From the IMG/VR virus record IMGVR_UViG_3300018868_000057, positions 1-20,481 of that record: a stretch of DNA of 20,481 bases, one strand, 5' to 3'. The position numbers and the translations under genes are program-made. A model generated the notes under the pieces. It saw only the letters and a program-made list of their open reading frames with translations. It had not been told where the DNA came from and did no database searches. The DNA comes from a virus. Of this stretch, positions 1 to 6,778 are shown one piece after another (the first letter of the stretch is position 1; each line of letters starts with the position of its first letter).

Positions 1-204
1 ATTGCCAAGGGCAGGAAAGAGGCGATCAAACTAGCTTGGAATCGGGACTTGTTTCGTGAGAAGATTATGGATTTCATTGAGGGCAAGACAGAAGCAGACA
101 GAGATGCGGCCACAAATATAGTCTCTAACATCTTGGACGAAGCCCAGAAAGGCAAGGTAGAGGCCATACCAGCACCTCACCAAGCCGAACTGGGAAACGC
201 CTAA
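1..204 (+). CDS. Tail assembly chaperone, gpG-like (3' end only)
   Basis: The frame is open from the first base and ends at TAA 202-204, leaving 67 C-terminal residues. The remnant is charged and helical-looking (AWNRDLFREKIMDFIEG, then EADRDAATNIVSNILDEAQKG). On its own it is not diagnostic. The call rests on context: the last codons carry a canonical slippery heptamer (192-198) followed by a hairpin, the downstream -1 frame encodes a T-like domain, and a tape-measure-like gene follows at 1221. In lambda-type phages this protein (gpG) and its frameshifted form (gpGT) chaperone tail assembly by binding the tape measure and tail tube protein, and neither remains in the virion. The 5' end lies outside the window. 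Confidence 0.7.
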   Translation: MAKGRKEAIKLAWNRDLFREKIMDFIEGKTEADRDAATNIVSNILDEAQKGKVEAIPAPHQAELGNA

Positions 205-241
205 CGCCAGCGGGAACAGCCAGCTTTGTGTTCTCGTTGGC
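192..241 (+). promoter_or_regulatory. Programmed -1 ribosomal frameshift signal
   Basis: The heptamer GGGAAAC (192-198) sits in the correct phase of the upstream gene (G GGA AAC), two codons before its TAA stop. After a 7-nt spacer, 206-218 pairs with 229-241 as an uninterrupted 13-bp stem (two G-U pairs, 210/237 and 213/234) with a 10-nt loop (219-228). Slippery site, spacer length and stem match the known architecture of -1 signals; lambda G/T uses the related GGGAAAG. The GTG at 228 sits at the loop/stem boundary, which argues against independent initiation there. Confidence 0.87.
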
Positions 242-410
242 AGAAAAAACTGGATGGAGCGTGGACTATATCTTATGGGAGTTGCCTCTCGCCCTTATGA
301 CACAAGCGAGCCACGCCTATCTCTGGATGAATGGGGTGAAGTGTCGCAGGGTTGGGGGCGTAGCGGGAGAAGAATTAGTGAACCTAGAAAAACTTCTGGG
401 GCTAACTTAA
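198..410 (+). CDS. Frameshifted T-like extension of the tail assembly chaperone
   Basis: This is read as the -1 extension of the gene ending at 204, so the full product would be join(<1..198,198..410). The -1 frame has been open since base 129. The extension contains FSLAEKTGWSVDYILWELPL followed by an Ala/His/Tyr stretch and the segment LWMNGVKCRR. The pattern of Trp, then D-x-I-L-W-E-x-P-L, is typical of the short second protein that precedes tape measures in siphophages. If it were a separate gene it would have to start at GTG 228, which has no Shine-Dalgarno sequence and lies inside a predicted hairpin. Expected role: in the GT form, recruiting tail tube subunits onto the tape measure complex. 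Confidence 0.8.
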   Translation, partial: RLTPAGTASFVFSLAEKTGWSVDYILWELPLALMTQASHAYLWMNGVKCRRVGGVAGEELVNLEKLLGLT

Positions 411-426
411 CATAAAGAAGAATCTT

Positions 427-1215
427 ATGGGCAATTTCTTCAAGCTAGACGCAAGAGAGTTTAATAGGACGATTGACCTATACCTAGACCTAACTAACAG
501 AGATAGGATTGACGAGTTGAATCGCAGGGCGGCCAACATCTGTGCAAGGGCGGCAGGACTAACCCCAAGGGCAAATTTGGAAGATATTGTCAATGATATG
601 AAGGCAAGCCAATCAACTAAATATCTCAAAACCACAAAGAAAAGGGGAACATATTTAGCAGAACGCAAGGGCAAAAATCCCAAGATTACTTATTTTGCAG
701 AAAAAGCAAAGGCAGTAGAGGCTTTTGCAATAGCAAATTGGAGGCTTGCTAGGGGAAAGAGGATGGGCTTTTATAGTGGCAAGCGACCATTCCCAAATAA
801 ACTTGCGGGGCCGGGGAGGGGTAAAAGGGGTGGAACAGCGAGTGAGTTTTATAACAAGTTTGTTAAGCGGGCTAGATCATCTGCTGGATATATTGCGGCT
901 GGATGGTTGCCAGCGTATTATCATTTTAGTAATTTAGTGGGCAGAAAGGCAAAACCAATGGCAATAGATAGGAATTTAGCCAAATACTTTAGGGCATTAA
1001 AAGGAAGTGCTGGGTTGGGATTTGGAATTGAGAATGTTCTTGCGGCTGGTGAGGTAGTAAAGGCGGTGTTTGTTAATGCGGCCTCTGGAATCGGCAAGAT
1101 AGGGCGGGGGGCATTGCAAGACGCCATCAATGCAGAAGAGGCCGATATGAAGATAAAGATTGCACAAAAGCAACAAGAGATTGCTGACAAGGTCAATAGG
1201 ATAAGAATAAGGTAA
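427..1215 (+). CDS. Basic tail-module protein, unknown (262 aa)
   Basis: Family not recognised with confidence. The start ATG 427 has context TCTTATG with only a weak purine stretch upstream. The N-terminal third is helical and charged (RDRIDELNRRAANICARAAG). The middle is rich in Lys/Arg/Gly (ending GPGRGKRGG), then comes an aromatic segment, SSAGYIAAGWLPAYYHF, reminiscent of the RAGFLxxGWxPA motif of some minor tail or neck proteins. The C-terminus is a long helix (AEEADMKIKIAQKQQEIADK). It lies between the chaperone frameshift region and the tape-measure-like gene, a place where most siphophages have no gene. A minor tail structural or tail-completion role is inferred from position only. 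Confidence 0.75.
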   Translation: MGNFFKLDAREFNRTIDLYLDLTNRDRIDELNRRAANICARAAGLTPRANLEDIVNDMKASQSTKYLKTTKKRGTYLAERKGKNPKITYFAEKAKAVEAFAIANWRLARGKRMGFYSGKRPFPNKLAGPGRGKRGGTASEFYNKFVKRARSSAGYIAAGWLPAYYHFSNLVGRKAKPMAIDRNLAKYFRALKGSAGLGFGIENVLAAGEVVKAVFVNAASGIGKIGRGALQDAINAEEADMKIKIAQKQQEIADKVNRIRIR

Positions 1216-1220
1216 TATAT

Positions 1221-2474
1221 ATGGCTTTTGTATTAAAAGGAGAAGTTCAAATTGACGGAAGCAAGGCCACGGCTGGCTTGCGAGGGGTTCAGCAACAAGC
1301 CACAAAGACGGCAAATACATTTAGACAGTCAGACGCAAATGCTCAAAAATTAGGCAAAACCCTTGTTGGTCTTGGGCTTAATGCGAGCAGGGCAGGGGCA
1401 TCCCTTGGTATGTTGGCTAGGCTTGGTACTGGTGGAATCTTCGGGTATGCAGTAATTGGGGCGATGAACAAGTTTGGCGAAACCGTCAAACAAGCCTCAA
1501 CTGATTATTACTCTGCACAGAAAGACCTTGCTGATGCCTTTGAAACATCCTTCAAAAGCACATCGGTTGAGCAAGCCCAAGCGGGACTAGAAAAGACTCA
1601 AGATACAATCGAAAGATTGCGAGGAGAGACTACGCAACTTGGGCCTCTTTTTAGTAGGTTAGGCAAAAATATAGAAAGTCTTTCTGGTATAAGTCTTGGG
1701 ATAGGAAGCAGAGAAAAGTCATTAGAGCAAGCCAATCAAGAGCTAATTTTGCAAGAGGATATTCTTAAATTAAGACAATCCGAAAAGAAGGATAAAGAGG
1801 CCAGAGATAGGGCAGAATCTCAAATCAAGTTCGACAAGATGATTTTCTATGCAGAACAAAAGCTAGCCGACCAATCAGAGGCAAGGGAGAAAAAGACAGA
1901 GCAGGAAAGAGTGCAAAGAAAGATAGACAACAACAACCGCATTTATAGGGAAGAACGCTACAACATAGACGAAAAAATTAAGATAGAAAGCGATGCTGAT
2001 GATAGGAAATTTCAGCGTCTAATCCGTGATGCAAATAGGGCAAGGGAACAACAGAAAAGAACCTCTGAAACGGCCTCTGGCACGGCGGGTGGTGTGCTTG
2101 GCGCAAGCAGGGCTGGGCAACAAGCCCTTGATGTAGCTAGAAAACAAAGGGAACGACAACTCAAGACAGAGAATTTTAAGGTTGCCGAGAAGATTGCCCC
2201 AACCCAAAGGGACAGAGAAAAGCTAGCCGCACAGCAAGCCGCAGGGGAAATGCCCTCTTTAGGTGAGCAGATTCGTGGGGGTTTAAGTGGGGTTGACCCA
2301 TCACAACTTGCTAGGGAAGCGGCGGCAAGTAAGTTTGAGAAGGATAGGACTTTCACAAGGGGGACTACTCAATCTGGCAAGCTAGGCGAAGAACAAAGTT
2401 CACTATCAGCAGAAACTCTGACAGCAATCAAGGCTCTAGTGGATTTAATGAAATCTGGAACGGTTGTTAAATAA
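1221..2474 (+). CDS. Tape-measure-like tail protein
   Basis: The 417-residue protein opens with LKGEVQIDGSKATAGLRGVQQQATKTANTFRQ, the usual N-terminal style of tape measure proteins (beta strand, then D-x-S/x-A-x-x-G-L and a helix). A Gly/Ala/Leu hydrophobic segment follows (about residues 55-85, including GTGGIFGYAVIGAM), then a long charged coiled coil (about 90-280, rich in Glu, Lys, Arg and Gln) and an Ala/Gly/Ser-rich tail. Tape measures set tail length and enter the cell envelope at injection. At the usual ~1.5 angstrom per residue this one would measure a short tail of about 60 nm. Position after the frameshifted chaperone supports the call. Its shortness means a tail-internal scaffold cannot be excluded. 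Confidence 0.72.
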   Translation: MAFVLKGEVQIDGSKATAGLRGVQQQATKTANTFRQSDANAQKLGKTLVGLGLNASRAGASLGMLARLGTGGIFGYAVIGAMNKFGETVKQASTDYYSAQKDLADAFETSFKSTSVEQAQAGLEKTQDTIERLRGETTQLGPLFSRLGKNIESLSGISLGIGSREKSLEQANQELILQEDILKLRQSEKKDKEARDRAESQIKFDKMIFYAEQKLADQSEAREKKTEQERVQRKIDNNNRIYREERYNIDEKIKIESDADDRKFQRLIRDANRAREQQKRTSETASGTAGGVLGASRAGQQALDVARKQRERQLKTENFKVAEKIAPTQRDREKLAAQQAAGEMPSLGEQIRGGLSGVDPSQLAREAAASKFEKDRTFTRGTTQSGKLGEEQSSLSAETLTAIKALVDLMKSGTVVK

Positions 2475-2475
2475 T

Positions 2476-3126
2476 ATGGCAAGTCTAGTCATCGGCTCGG
2501 CAATCGGCTCAAAGGTATTGCAAAGGCAAAACTTTAATAAAGAACCCAATGGATTAGAAACAATCATTGAGGCTTATGCCATTCAAACAGCAAACAGAGA
2601 CGCGGTTGTTCCAGAGAAAAACACGCTCCACTCTGCTTTTTCATCTTCTAGCAAAAAATACTCTCGAATGGTTGTGGAGTCTGTAACCACAGAAGAACAA
2701 GACGGCGGCATTACTCAAATGCTTGTGACCTTTGTTGGCTTAACCTCCTCAACTGGATTGCCACCAGCGATCGTGCGCCTTATTCCAACACCCGATGCAG
2801 GCATATTCGGCCCCCCCCTTGTTATCGAAGCAGAGTTTATAACTGATGTTAGTGAGTCACAATTTATCAAGGGCAATATCAGCGCAACCGCTCAAATCAA
2901 GTTAGGGAATATTTCTTTTGGGCAGGTAAATCAAATGCCAGCACAGATTAATGGAACATTAATGCCGTCAAATCCAATAGCCCCGTTCACCGGCAAACAG
3001 CAAGGTCTTAGCATAAACAATTATTTTGGCTATTGCACAGACTCACACGCTTGTGAACGCAGGGGGTTGTTTCTTGTTGCAAGAACTATATATAAAGAGG
3101 TTCAGGCAGGATTTCAGTTTGCATAA
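2476..3126 (+). CDS. Tail-module protein, unknown (216 aa)
   Basis: I do not recognise the family. The start ATG 2476 lies just after the tape-measure stop and is preferred over the in-frame TTG at 2464, which lies inside the previous gene. The protein looks beta-rich with alternating polar and hydrophobic stretches (ITQMLVTFVGLTSSTGLPPAI; GNISFGQVNQMPAQINGTLM). It ends in an Arg/aromatic segment with two cysteines, GYCTDSHACERRGLFLVA. No transmembrane or enzymatic motif is visible. By order (tape measure, this gene, small gene, fibre-like gene) it is a candidate distal tail or baseplate protein. A C8 homopolymer at 2811-2818 lies within the coding region. Confidence 0.75.
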   Translation: MASLVIGSAIGSKVLQRQNFNKEPNGLETIIEAYAIQTANRDAVVPEKNTLHSAFSSSSKKYSRMVVESVTTEEQDGGITQMLVTFVGLTSSTGLPPAIVRLIPTPDAGIFGPPLVIEAEFITDVSESQFIKGNISATAQIKLGNISFGQVNQMPAQINGTLMPSNPIAPFTGKQQGLSINNYFGYCTDSHACERRGLFLVARTIYKEVQAGFQFA

Positions 3127-3132
3127 GGCCTT

Positions 3133-3321
3133 ATGAGGGAAAATAAACTTACAGAACTCCAAGGAACATCCATCCTTACAAAGTCTTTTTTCAATAAACT
3201 TATAAGAAGGATTGAAGATATTGCTGAAAGTGGTGTTGCTGGATATTCTGAAATCACTCTGAATGTTTGCTCCAATGGAACGCCAGACACAATCACAGTT
3301 CTTGCCAAAGCCCAGAATTGA
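3133..3321 (+). CDS. Small tail-module protein, unknown (62 aa)
   Basis: Starts at ATG 3133 in the context CCTTATG, 6 nt after the previous stop and with no Shine-Dalgarno sequence. The N-terminal half is helical and basic (TKSFFNKLIRRIEDIAESG), the C-terminal half is beta-like (ITLNVCSNGTPDTITVLAKA). It has no known motif. It lies between two tail genes in the same direction, and the same start context recurs at neighbouring tail genes, which supports it as real. Function unknown; probably a minor baseplate or fibre-attachment component. Confidence 0.65.
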   Translation: MRENKLTELQGTSILTKSFFNKLIRRIEDIAESGVAGYSEITLNVCSNGTPDTITVLAKAQN

Positions 3322-3338
3322 CACAAGGGAACACTTAA

Positions 3339-4985
3339 ATGGCTCAAAGTCTAGACATCTACATTGACACAACCAATGGAAACCTAGTGGCCGCGGGGTC
3401 GGCTAGGAATGGAACGCTCCCCACCCTTACCCGCAACGACTCCTATAACCTCCGAGTTCGTTTGCAAGAGAGAGACCAAAGCGGATTCCTACGAGATTTA
3501 GATTTAACTGGTTCTTCAATTAAGCTGGGTATTGGCGGGATTGATGACGACCCAACAGACGGACAATTTAAGCTGGTTCTCAACAGCGTAACCTCAAATG
3601 CTATTTCTTTCAATGCGAGTCCACTACAAGTTTATACCGCTATTTCTGGTATTGCTGGTACTGGTGTTACTGTAACGACCTATGGCAATGAACAATTTGC
3701 CTATCTAATCACTTGCCCAACTCTCGGAACGGCCATGTCGTTTGGCGGTTCTGCCTTTACCCTTTTCCCCACAAGCTCGGTTCTTGTAAGTACCCGCAGA
3801 TTCCCAACCGCATCGGTTGCCGCCCAGCAAGTTGTCCGATTGGTTCGCAACCCAGCCGTGTTTGCAGATACATTCGTTGCCTCACCCACCGCTGGGGTCT
3901 TGTCTCTAACAAGAACACAAATTGGCTCGACTACTGCCAACAAAAATGAAACCTATAATCTGGCAATAGGCTCAGATGCAGAGGGCGGTTCAGTTGTTCT
4001 TAATTTTGGAGTTAATTCAACCACGGCCATTCCAATCGGGGCAACTGCGACCAGCTTTGCCGAAGCCTTGAGTGCCGTAACTGGGATTGGTAGCGGGAAT
4101 GTAAGCGTTGATGTAGGCAACAATTCTGGGAACTATTCGATTTCTTTTGTTCGCAACCTTGGGCTTACGGCTCTTACAAACAATCTAACGCTTGATGCGA
4201 ATGGGGTTATCTTCGGGAACTTCTTACAGACAACTTGCACCCTCGCAACCGCCGAGCTTGATGAATTGTTTTCCGAAACTGGTGCAGACACAATCACTCC
4301 CAAGATTGAGGTTGAGCTAACGCAGAACGGAACACCCAAGACGGTTCTTCAAACTGATGTAAATGTTCGCAGGGATTTATTGACCACCGGTTCAGCCGTT
4401 CCCGCCGCACAGGCCAGCTACCTTACCGCCGCCGAGAGTTTCGCCGCCTTTGTTCGCAACTCTACGACTGGGGTAAATTCAACGGCTGGAAGTCTTGCCG
4501 ATTCCTCTGCCGTTACCTCTGTAAATTATGGAGCAAGGACGCTCAATAATAGCTCCGGCACGGCAGTCGTTAGTTATGGGGCAGGGCTTTCCTTTGCCAA
4601 CACTCCCCTTGGATTCTATGGGGCAACAGTTACGGCCCAACCAGCCAACATCAATGTTGTCTCTGGTCTAATTGCTGTCGGTCTGATTGCCTCTGGAACG
4701 ACCTATGGAGTGCTTCCGCAATCTCCAAGAACCGTCACCACCCTAACCTCTGTTTCCTTTGGGACGGTTGCTGGTAACGACCAGCATTATCGGGATGTGG
4801 TTGTTACTGGTGCGGCAGTAAATGATATTGCTTTGGTAGGCTTACCATCGGCAATTTCAGCGGGAGCAATCATTCAGGGCGTGGTTTATAAGACCAATAC
4901 AGTTTGCTTATCTTGCACAAACGCCGACAGCGTTGCTAGGGATGTGAACACGGCTACCTACCGAATCACCATCATCGGCTACTAA
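3339..4985 (+). CDS. Large beta-rich tail protein, probable fibre/receptor-binding
   Basis: The 548-residue protein is rich in Thr, Ser, Ala, Gly, Asn and Val, with few charged residues, a composition typical of beta-structured tail fibre or baseplate proteins. The N-terminal ~100 residues form a more charged domain (NDSYNLRVRLQERDQSGFLR, then DLDLTGSSIKLGIGG), which may attach it to the tail. Middle segments repeat a loose style (SVLNFGVNST, GSGNVSVDVGNNSGNYSISF). The C-terminus, VVVTGAAVNDIALVGLPSAI followed by a YRITIIGY end, resembles a small C-terminal module common on phage fibre proteins. It is the largest gene in the tail cluster and sits just before the lysis genes, the usual fibre position. 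The exact receptor is unknowable from sequence. Confidence 0.7.
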   Translation: MAQSLDIYIDTTNGNLVAAGSARNGTLPTLTRNDSYNLRVRLQERDQSGFLRDLDLTGSSIKLGIGGIDDDPTDGQFKLVLNSVTSNAISFNASPLQVYTAISGIAGTGVTVTTYGNEQFAYLITCPTLGTAMSFGGSAFTLFPTSSVLVSTRRFPTASVAAQQVVRLVRNPAVFADTFVASPTAGVLSLTRTQIGSTTANKNETYNLAIGSDAEGGSVVLNFGVNSTTAIPIGATATSFAEALSAVTGIGSGNVSVDVGNNSGNYSISFVRNLGLTALTNNLTLDANGVIFGNFLQTTCTLATAELDELFSETGADTITPKIEVELTQNGTPKTVLQTDVNVRRDLLTTGSAVPAAQASYLTAAESFAAFVRNSTTGVNSTAGSLADSSAVTSVNYGARTLNNSSGTAVVSYGAGLSFANTPLGFYGATVTAQPANINVVSGLIAVGLIASGTTYGVLPQSPRTVTTLTSVSFGTVAGNDQHYRDVVVTGAAVNDIALVGLPSAISAGAIIQGVVYKTNTVCLSCTNADSVARDVNTATYRITIIGY

Positions 4986-5014
4986 CTAGGGGCAGTTGCC
5001 CTAACGAAATCCTT

Positions 5015-5692
5015 ATGGCCTTTCTGTTTCCCAAATCCTTTCCTTTCTGCATAGCCCTAGAAGAAGAAACAAAGGATATTCCAGTAGGTTCTGGAACAGA
5101 ATACCCAATCGGAATGAGCCTAGCCGACGCAATGTTTCTTTTTTGGAAAAGCAAAACATTTTCATCCACAGTAAATTTTACTGGTACTGCCGTAGTCGGC
5201 CCACCAACCAGCCAATCCTTTACATCAACTTATTCTCAAGATGGCGTATTAAATCAAGCAGAAGAGGTGGTGTGGCCGAACAAAATGTCTGAAATGATTT
5301 GCGACCCTAATTCAAATTATTTCCGTGGAGAAGCAACTGGGACTGGCAGTATTACAGATGTGTTTGGCCCAAGCCTCGGTACAACTGTTATTCTTTTCCT
5401 CGGTGACATAATAATTAGGGACAAGAAATTCTATCCATCCATTGAAGTTGCTTCTTTTGTTGAAGGGTTTGGAGGAGGATTTCTTCAAGGTGCAAGGATT
5501 AGCTCTCTTCTACCCGAGCCGCCCTATGGCTCAAATATCCCCATACAAATTGCCGATGCGTTAAAAATAAACATTAACGAAACAGAGTATAAGGGCGATT
5601 TATTTATGGTGATAAATGTTACCGATCTGCCTGCACCCCCGCCTACTGCATCCTTTGTGATAAATGGACTTGTTGATCGTGAGGCCGCATAA
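5015..5692 (+). CDS. Tail-module protein after fibre gene, unknown (225 aa)
   Basis: Starts at ATG 5015 in the context CCTTATG without a Shine-Dalgarno sequence. The N-terminus (FPFCIALEEETKDIPVGSGT, then YPIGMSLADAMFLFWKSKTF) reads as a compact domain, followed by beta-rich sequence with aromatic residues (FVEGFGGGFLQGARISSLLP). There is no signal peptide or clear transmembrane helix. Family not recognised. Position directly downstream of the fibre-like gene and upstream of the lysis module suggests a second fibre/baseplate component or a fibre-assembly protein, but no motif distinguishes these. Confidence 0.7.
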   Translation: MAFLFPKSFPFCIALEEETKDIPVGSGTEYPIGMSLADAMFLFWKSKTFSSTVNFTGTAVVGPPTSQSFTSTYSQDGVLNQAEEVVWPNKMSEMICDPNSNYFRGEATGTGSITDVFGPSLGTTVILFLGDIIIRDKKFYPSIEVASFVEGFGGGFLQGARISSLLPEPPYGSNIPIQIADALKININETEYKGDLFMVINVTDLPAPPPTASFVINGLVDREAA

Positions 5693-5725
5693 TCTATTGC
5701 CACCCCTTGACACCCCCCCCTTCTT

Positions 5726-5896
5726 ATGAGCCAAATCTTAACCTTCATTCAGTCTCAAGATATGTTTGCTTGGGTGGGTGCGTTGGTTGCCCTCCTTTCT
5801 GCGGTGATTGCCGTTGCCTCTTTGATACCCGGTGACGAGCCGGAGAACACGCTCCAAAAGATTGTCGATTTCCTCTCGAAGTTCTCACGGAAATAA
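5726..5896 (+). CDS. Small one-helix membrane protein, holin-like
   Basis: This 56-residue gene starts at ATG 5726 (context TCTTATG) after a C8 run at 5713-5720. A single hydrophobic helix (about residues 14-34, AWVGALVALLSAVIAVASLI) is followed by an acidic turn (PGDEPENT) and an amphipathic basic helix (LQKIVDFLSKFSRK). One-helix proteins with a short N-terminus and a charged C-terminal helix fit the broad class III-like holins. It is the first of four consecutive genes leading to the M15 endolysin, which is the main support for a lysis role. Holins form membrane lesions that release endolysin or collapse the proton-motive force. It could also be an unrelated membrane peptide. Confidence 0.65.
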   Translation: MSQILTFIQSQDMFAWVGALVALLSAVIAVASLIPGDEPENTLQKIVDFLSKFSRK

Positions 5897-5898
5897 CA

Positions 5899-6060
5899 AT
5901 GTGGGAGGCCATTCTCGCCTCGCTTGCTGGTGTAATTGGAATCATCGCTTGGTGGACGAAGAACCGAGCCAAGACCCGCAAGGAAAGAGACGATGAAGAA
6001 ATTGCTTACAACCGCCGTCTACGAGATGCGGAAGTGGATTCTTGGATTCACCGCCGCTAG
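5899..6060 (+). CDS. Small membrane protein, possible i-spanin or second holin component
   Basis: Starts 2 nt after the previous stop and encodes 53 residues: an N-terminal hydrophobic segment (AILASLAGVIGIIAWW, about 4-19), then a very charged helix (TKNRAKTRKERDDEEIAYNR). Its 3' end overlaps the out-of-frame lipoprotein gene at 5993 by 68 nt, which is the layout of Rz/Rz1-type spanin pairs. Against this, the soluble part is much shorter than typical i-spanins, and the basic residues right after the helix favour a cytoplasmic C-terminus by the positive-inside rule, whereas an i-spanin needs a periplasmic one. An antiholin or accessory holin is an equal alternative. Confidence 0.55.
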   Translation: MWEAILASLAGVIGIIAWWTKNRAKTRKERDDEEIAYNRRLRDAEVDSWIHRR

Positions 6061-6271
6061 TTTGATTTGTGGGTGTGCGACCACCCGCCCTTACGACATT
6101 GGCGAAGTCCCGAACCAAGATTCAATTACCGACTACATTATGCGGTGGGACAAGCTCGACCGAACTAAAGCAACCCCTGAAGAATACAGACAGCTTTTTG
6201 GGCAATCGCTCAAAACGATATCTCGACTCGTGGAGGAGAATGAACGACTCCGAAAGAGGCTCGATCAATGA
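5993..6271 (+). CDS. Lipoprotein, candidate o-spanin
   Basis: Start ATG 5993 is supported by AAGGA at 5980-5984; ATG 6026 is a second in-frame start giving a more classical signal peptide. Residues 12-28 (MRKWILGFTAASLICGC) form a lipoprotein signal with the likely lipid-attached Cys28 (lipobox I-C-G-C; Cys26 is the alternative). The mature protein is short and ends in a coiled-coil helix (ISRLVEENERLRKRLDQ). An outer-membrane lipoprotein overlapping a small inner-membrane protein and immediately preceding the endolysin is what o-spanins look like. It lacks the Pro-rich character of lambda Rz1, so the name stays tentative. The next gene overlaps its stop (ATGA). Confidence 0.65.
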   Translation: MKKLLTTAVYEMRKWILGFTAASLICGCATTRPYDIGEVPNQDSITDYIMRWDKLDRTKATPEEYRQLFGQSLKTISRLVEENERLRKRLDQ

Positions 6272-6774
6272 CAATTCGGGAGGCCGTCGAAAGGTCAAGA
6301 GGCCACATCGAAAAGTGTGAGCCTAGTTTCGGCAAGCGGGTAGGAGCTTGGTACTCGGAGCTGATGAGCAAAAAGATTCCAGTTTTGATCTACTGTTCTG
6401 TTAGAACCCCCCAAGAGCAAGAGGAACTATACAGCCGTGGACGCACGAAGGCTGGGGTCAAAGTCACAAACGCTCGTGGAATACCCCCGCAATCGCTCCA
6501 CATTGACCAAGGCAAAGGTTCTCACGCCATTGACTATGTTCACCTTGCTCGTACTCCCAGCGGTGATCTAGTGGCCTCTTGGGACGATGACCAAGGCTAT
6601 TCAATCACCCGCAAGATCGCCGAGAAGCACGGCCTTCGAGGATTGGATTGGGAACAGCCCCATCTTGAGGATGCAAACATTTCTGGATGGCGGGAACTTG
6701 TCTCGCCACAAAAGCAAGGAGTGAACAAGCAAAAGATTTCTCTAGTCAGTAAGCGTCCGTGGTCTAGCAGATAA
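6268..6774 (+). CDS. M15-family peptidase endolysin
   Basis: This 168-residue protein has the hallmarks of M15 (VanY/L-Ala-D-Glu peptidase) endolysins, zinc enzymes that cut peptidoglycan stem peptides: an early VRTPQEQEELYSRGRT segment (45-60), zinc ligands His78 (QSLH), Asp89 (HAIDYV) and His132 (WEQPHLE), with Glu134 beside the last ligand. The first two ligands are 11 residues apart instead of the usual 7 of SxHxxGxAxD, because a short loop (IDQGKG) is inserted. There is no signal peptide, so release depends on the holin. The start overlaps the lipoprotein stop. The C-terminal ~20 residues are basic and may bind the wall. Confidence 0.88.
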   Translation: MTIREAVERSRGHIEKCEPSFGKRVGAWYSELMSKKIPVLIYCSVRTPQEQEELYSRGRTKAGVKVTNARGIPPQSLHIDQGKGSHAIDYVHLARTPSGDLVASWDDDQGYSITRKIAEKHGLRGLDWEQPHLEDANISGWRELVSPQKQGVNKQKISLVSKRPWSSR

Positions 6775-6778
6775 AAGG

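Noticed and set aside
228-410. Independent 60-aa gene starting at GTG 228
   Set aside because: The start is within a hairpin, has no ribosome-binding site, and the frame extends upstream to a perfect slippery site; better explained as the frameshifted extension.
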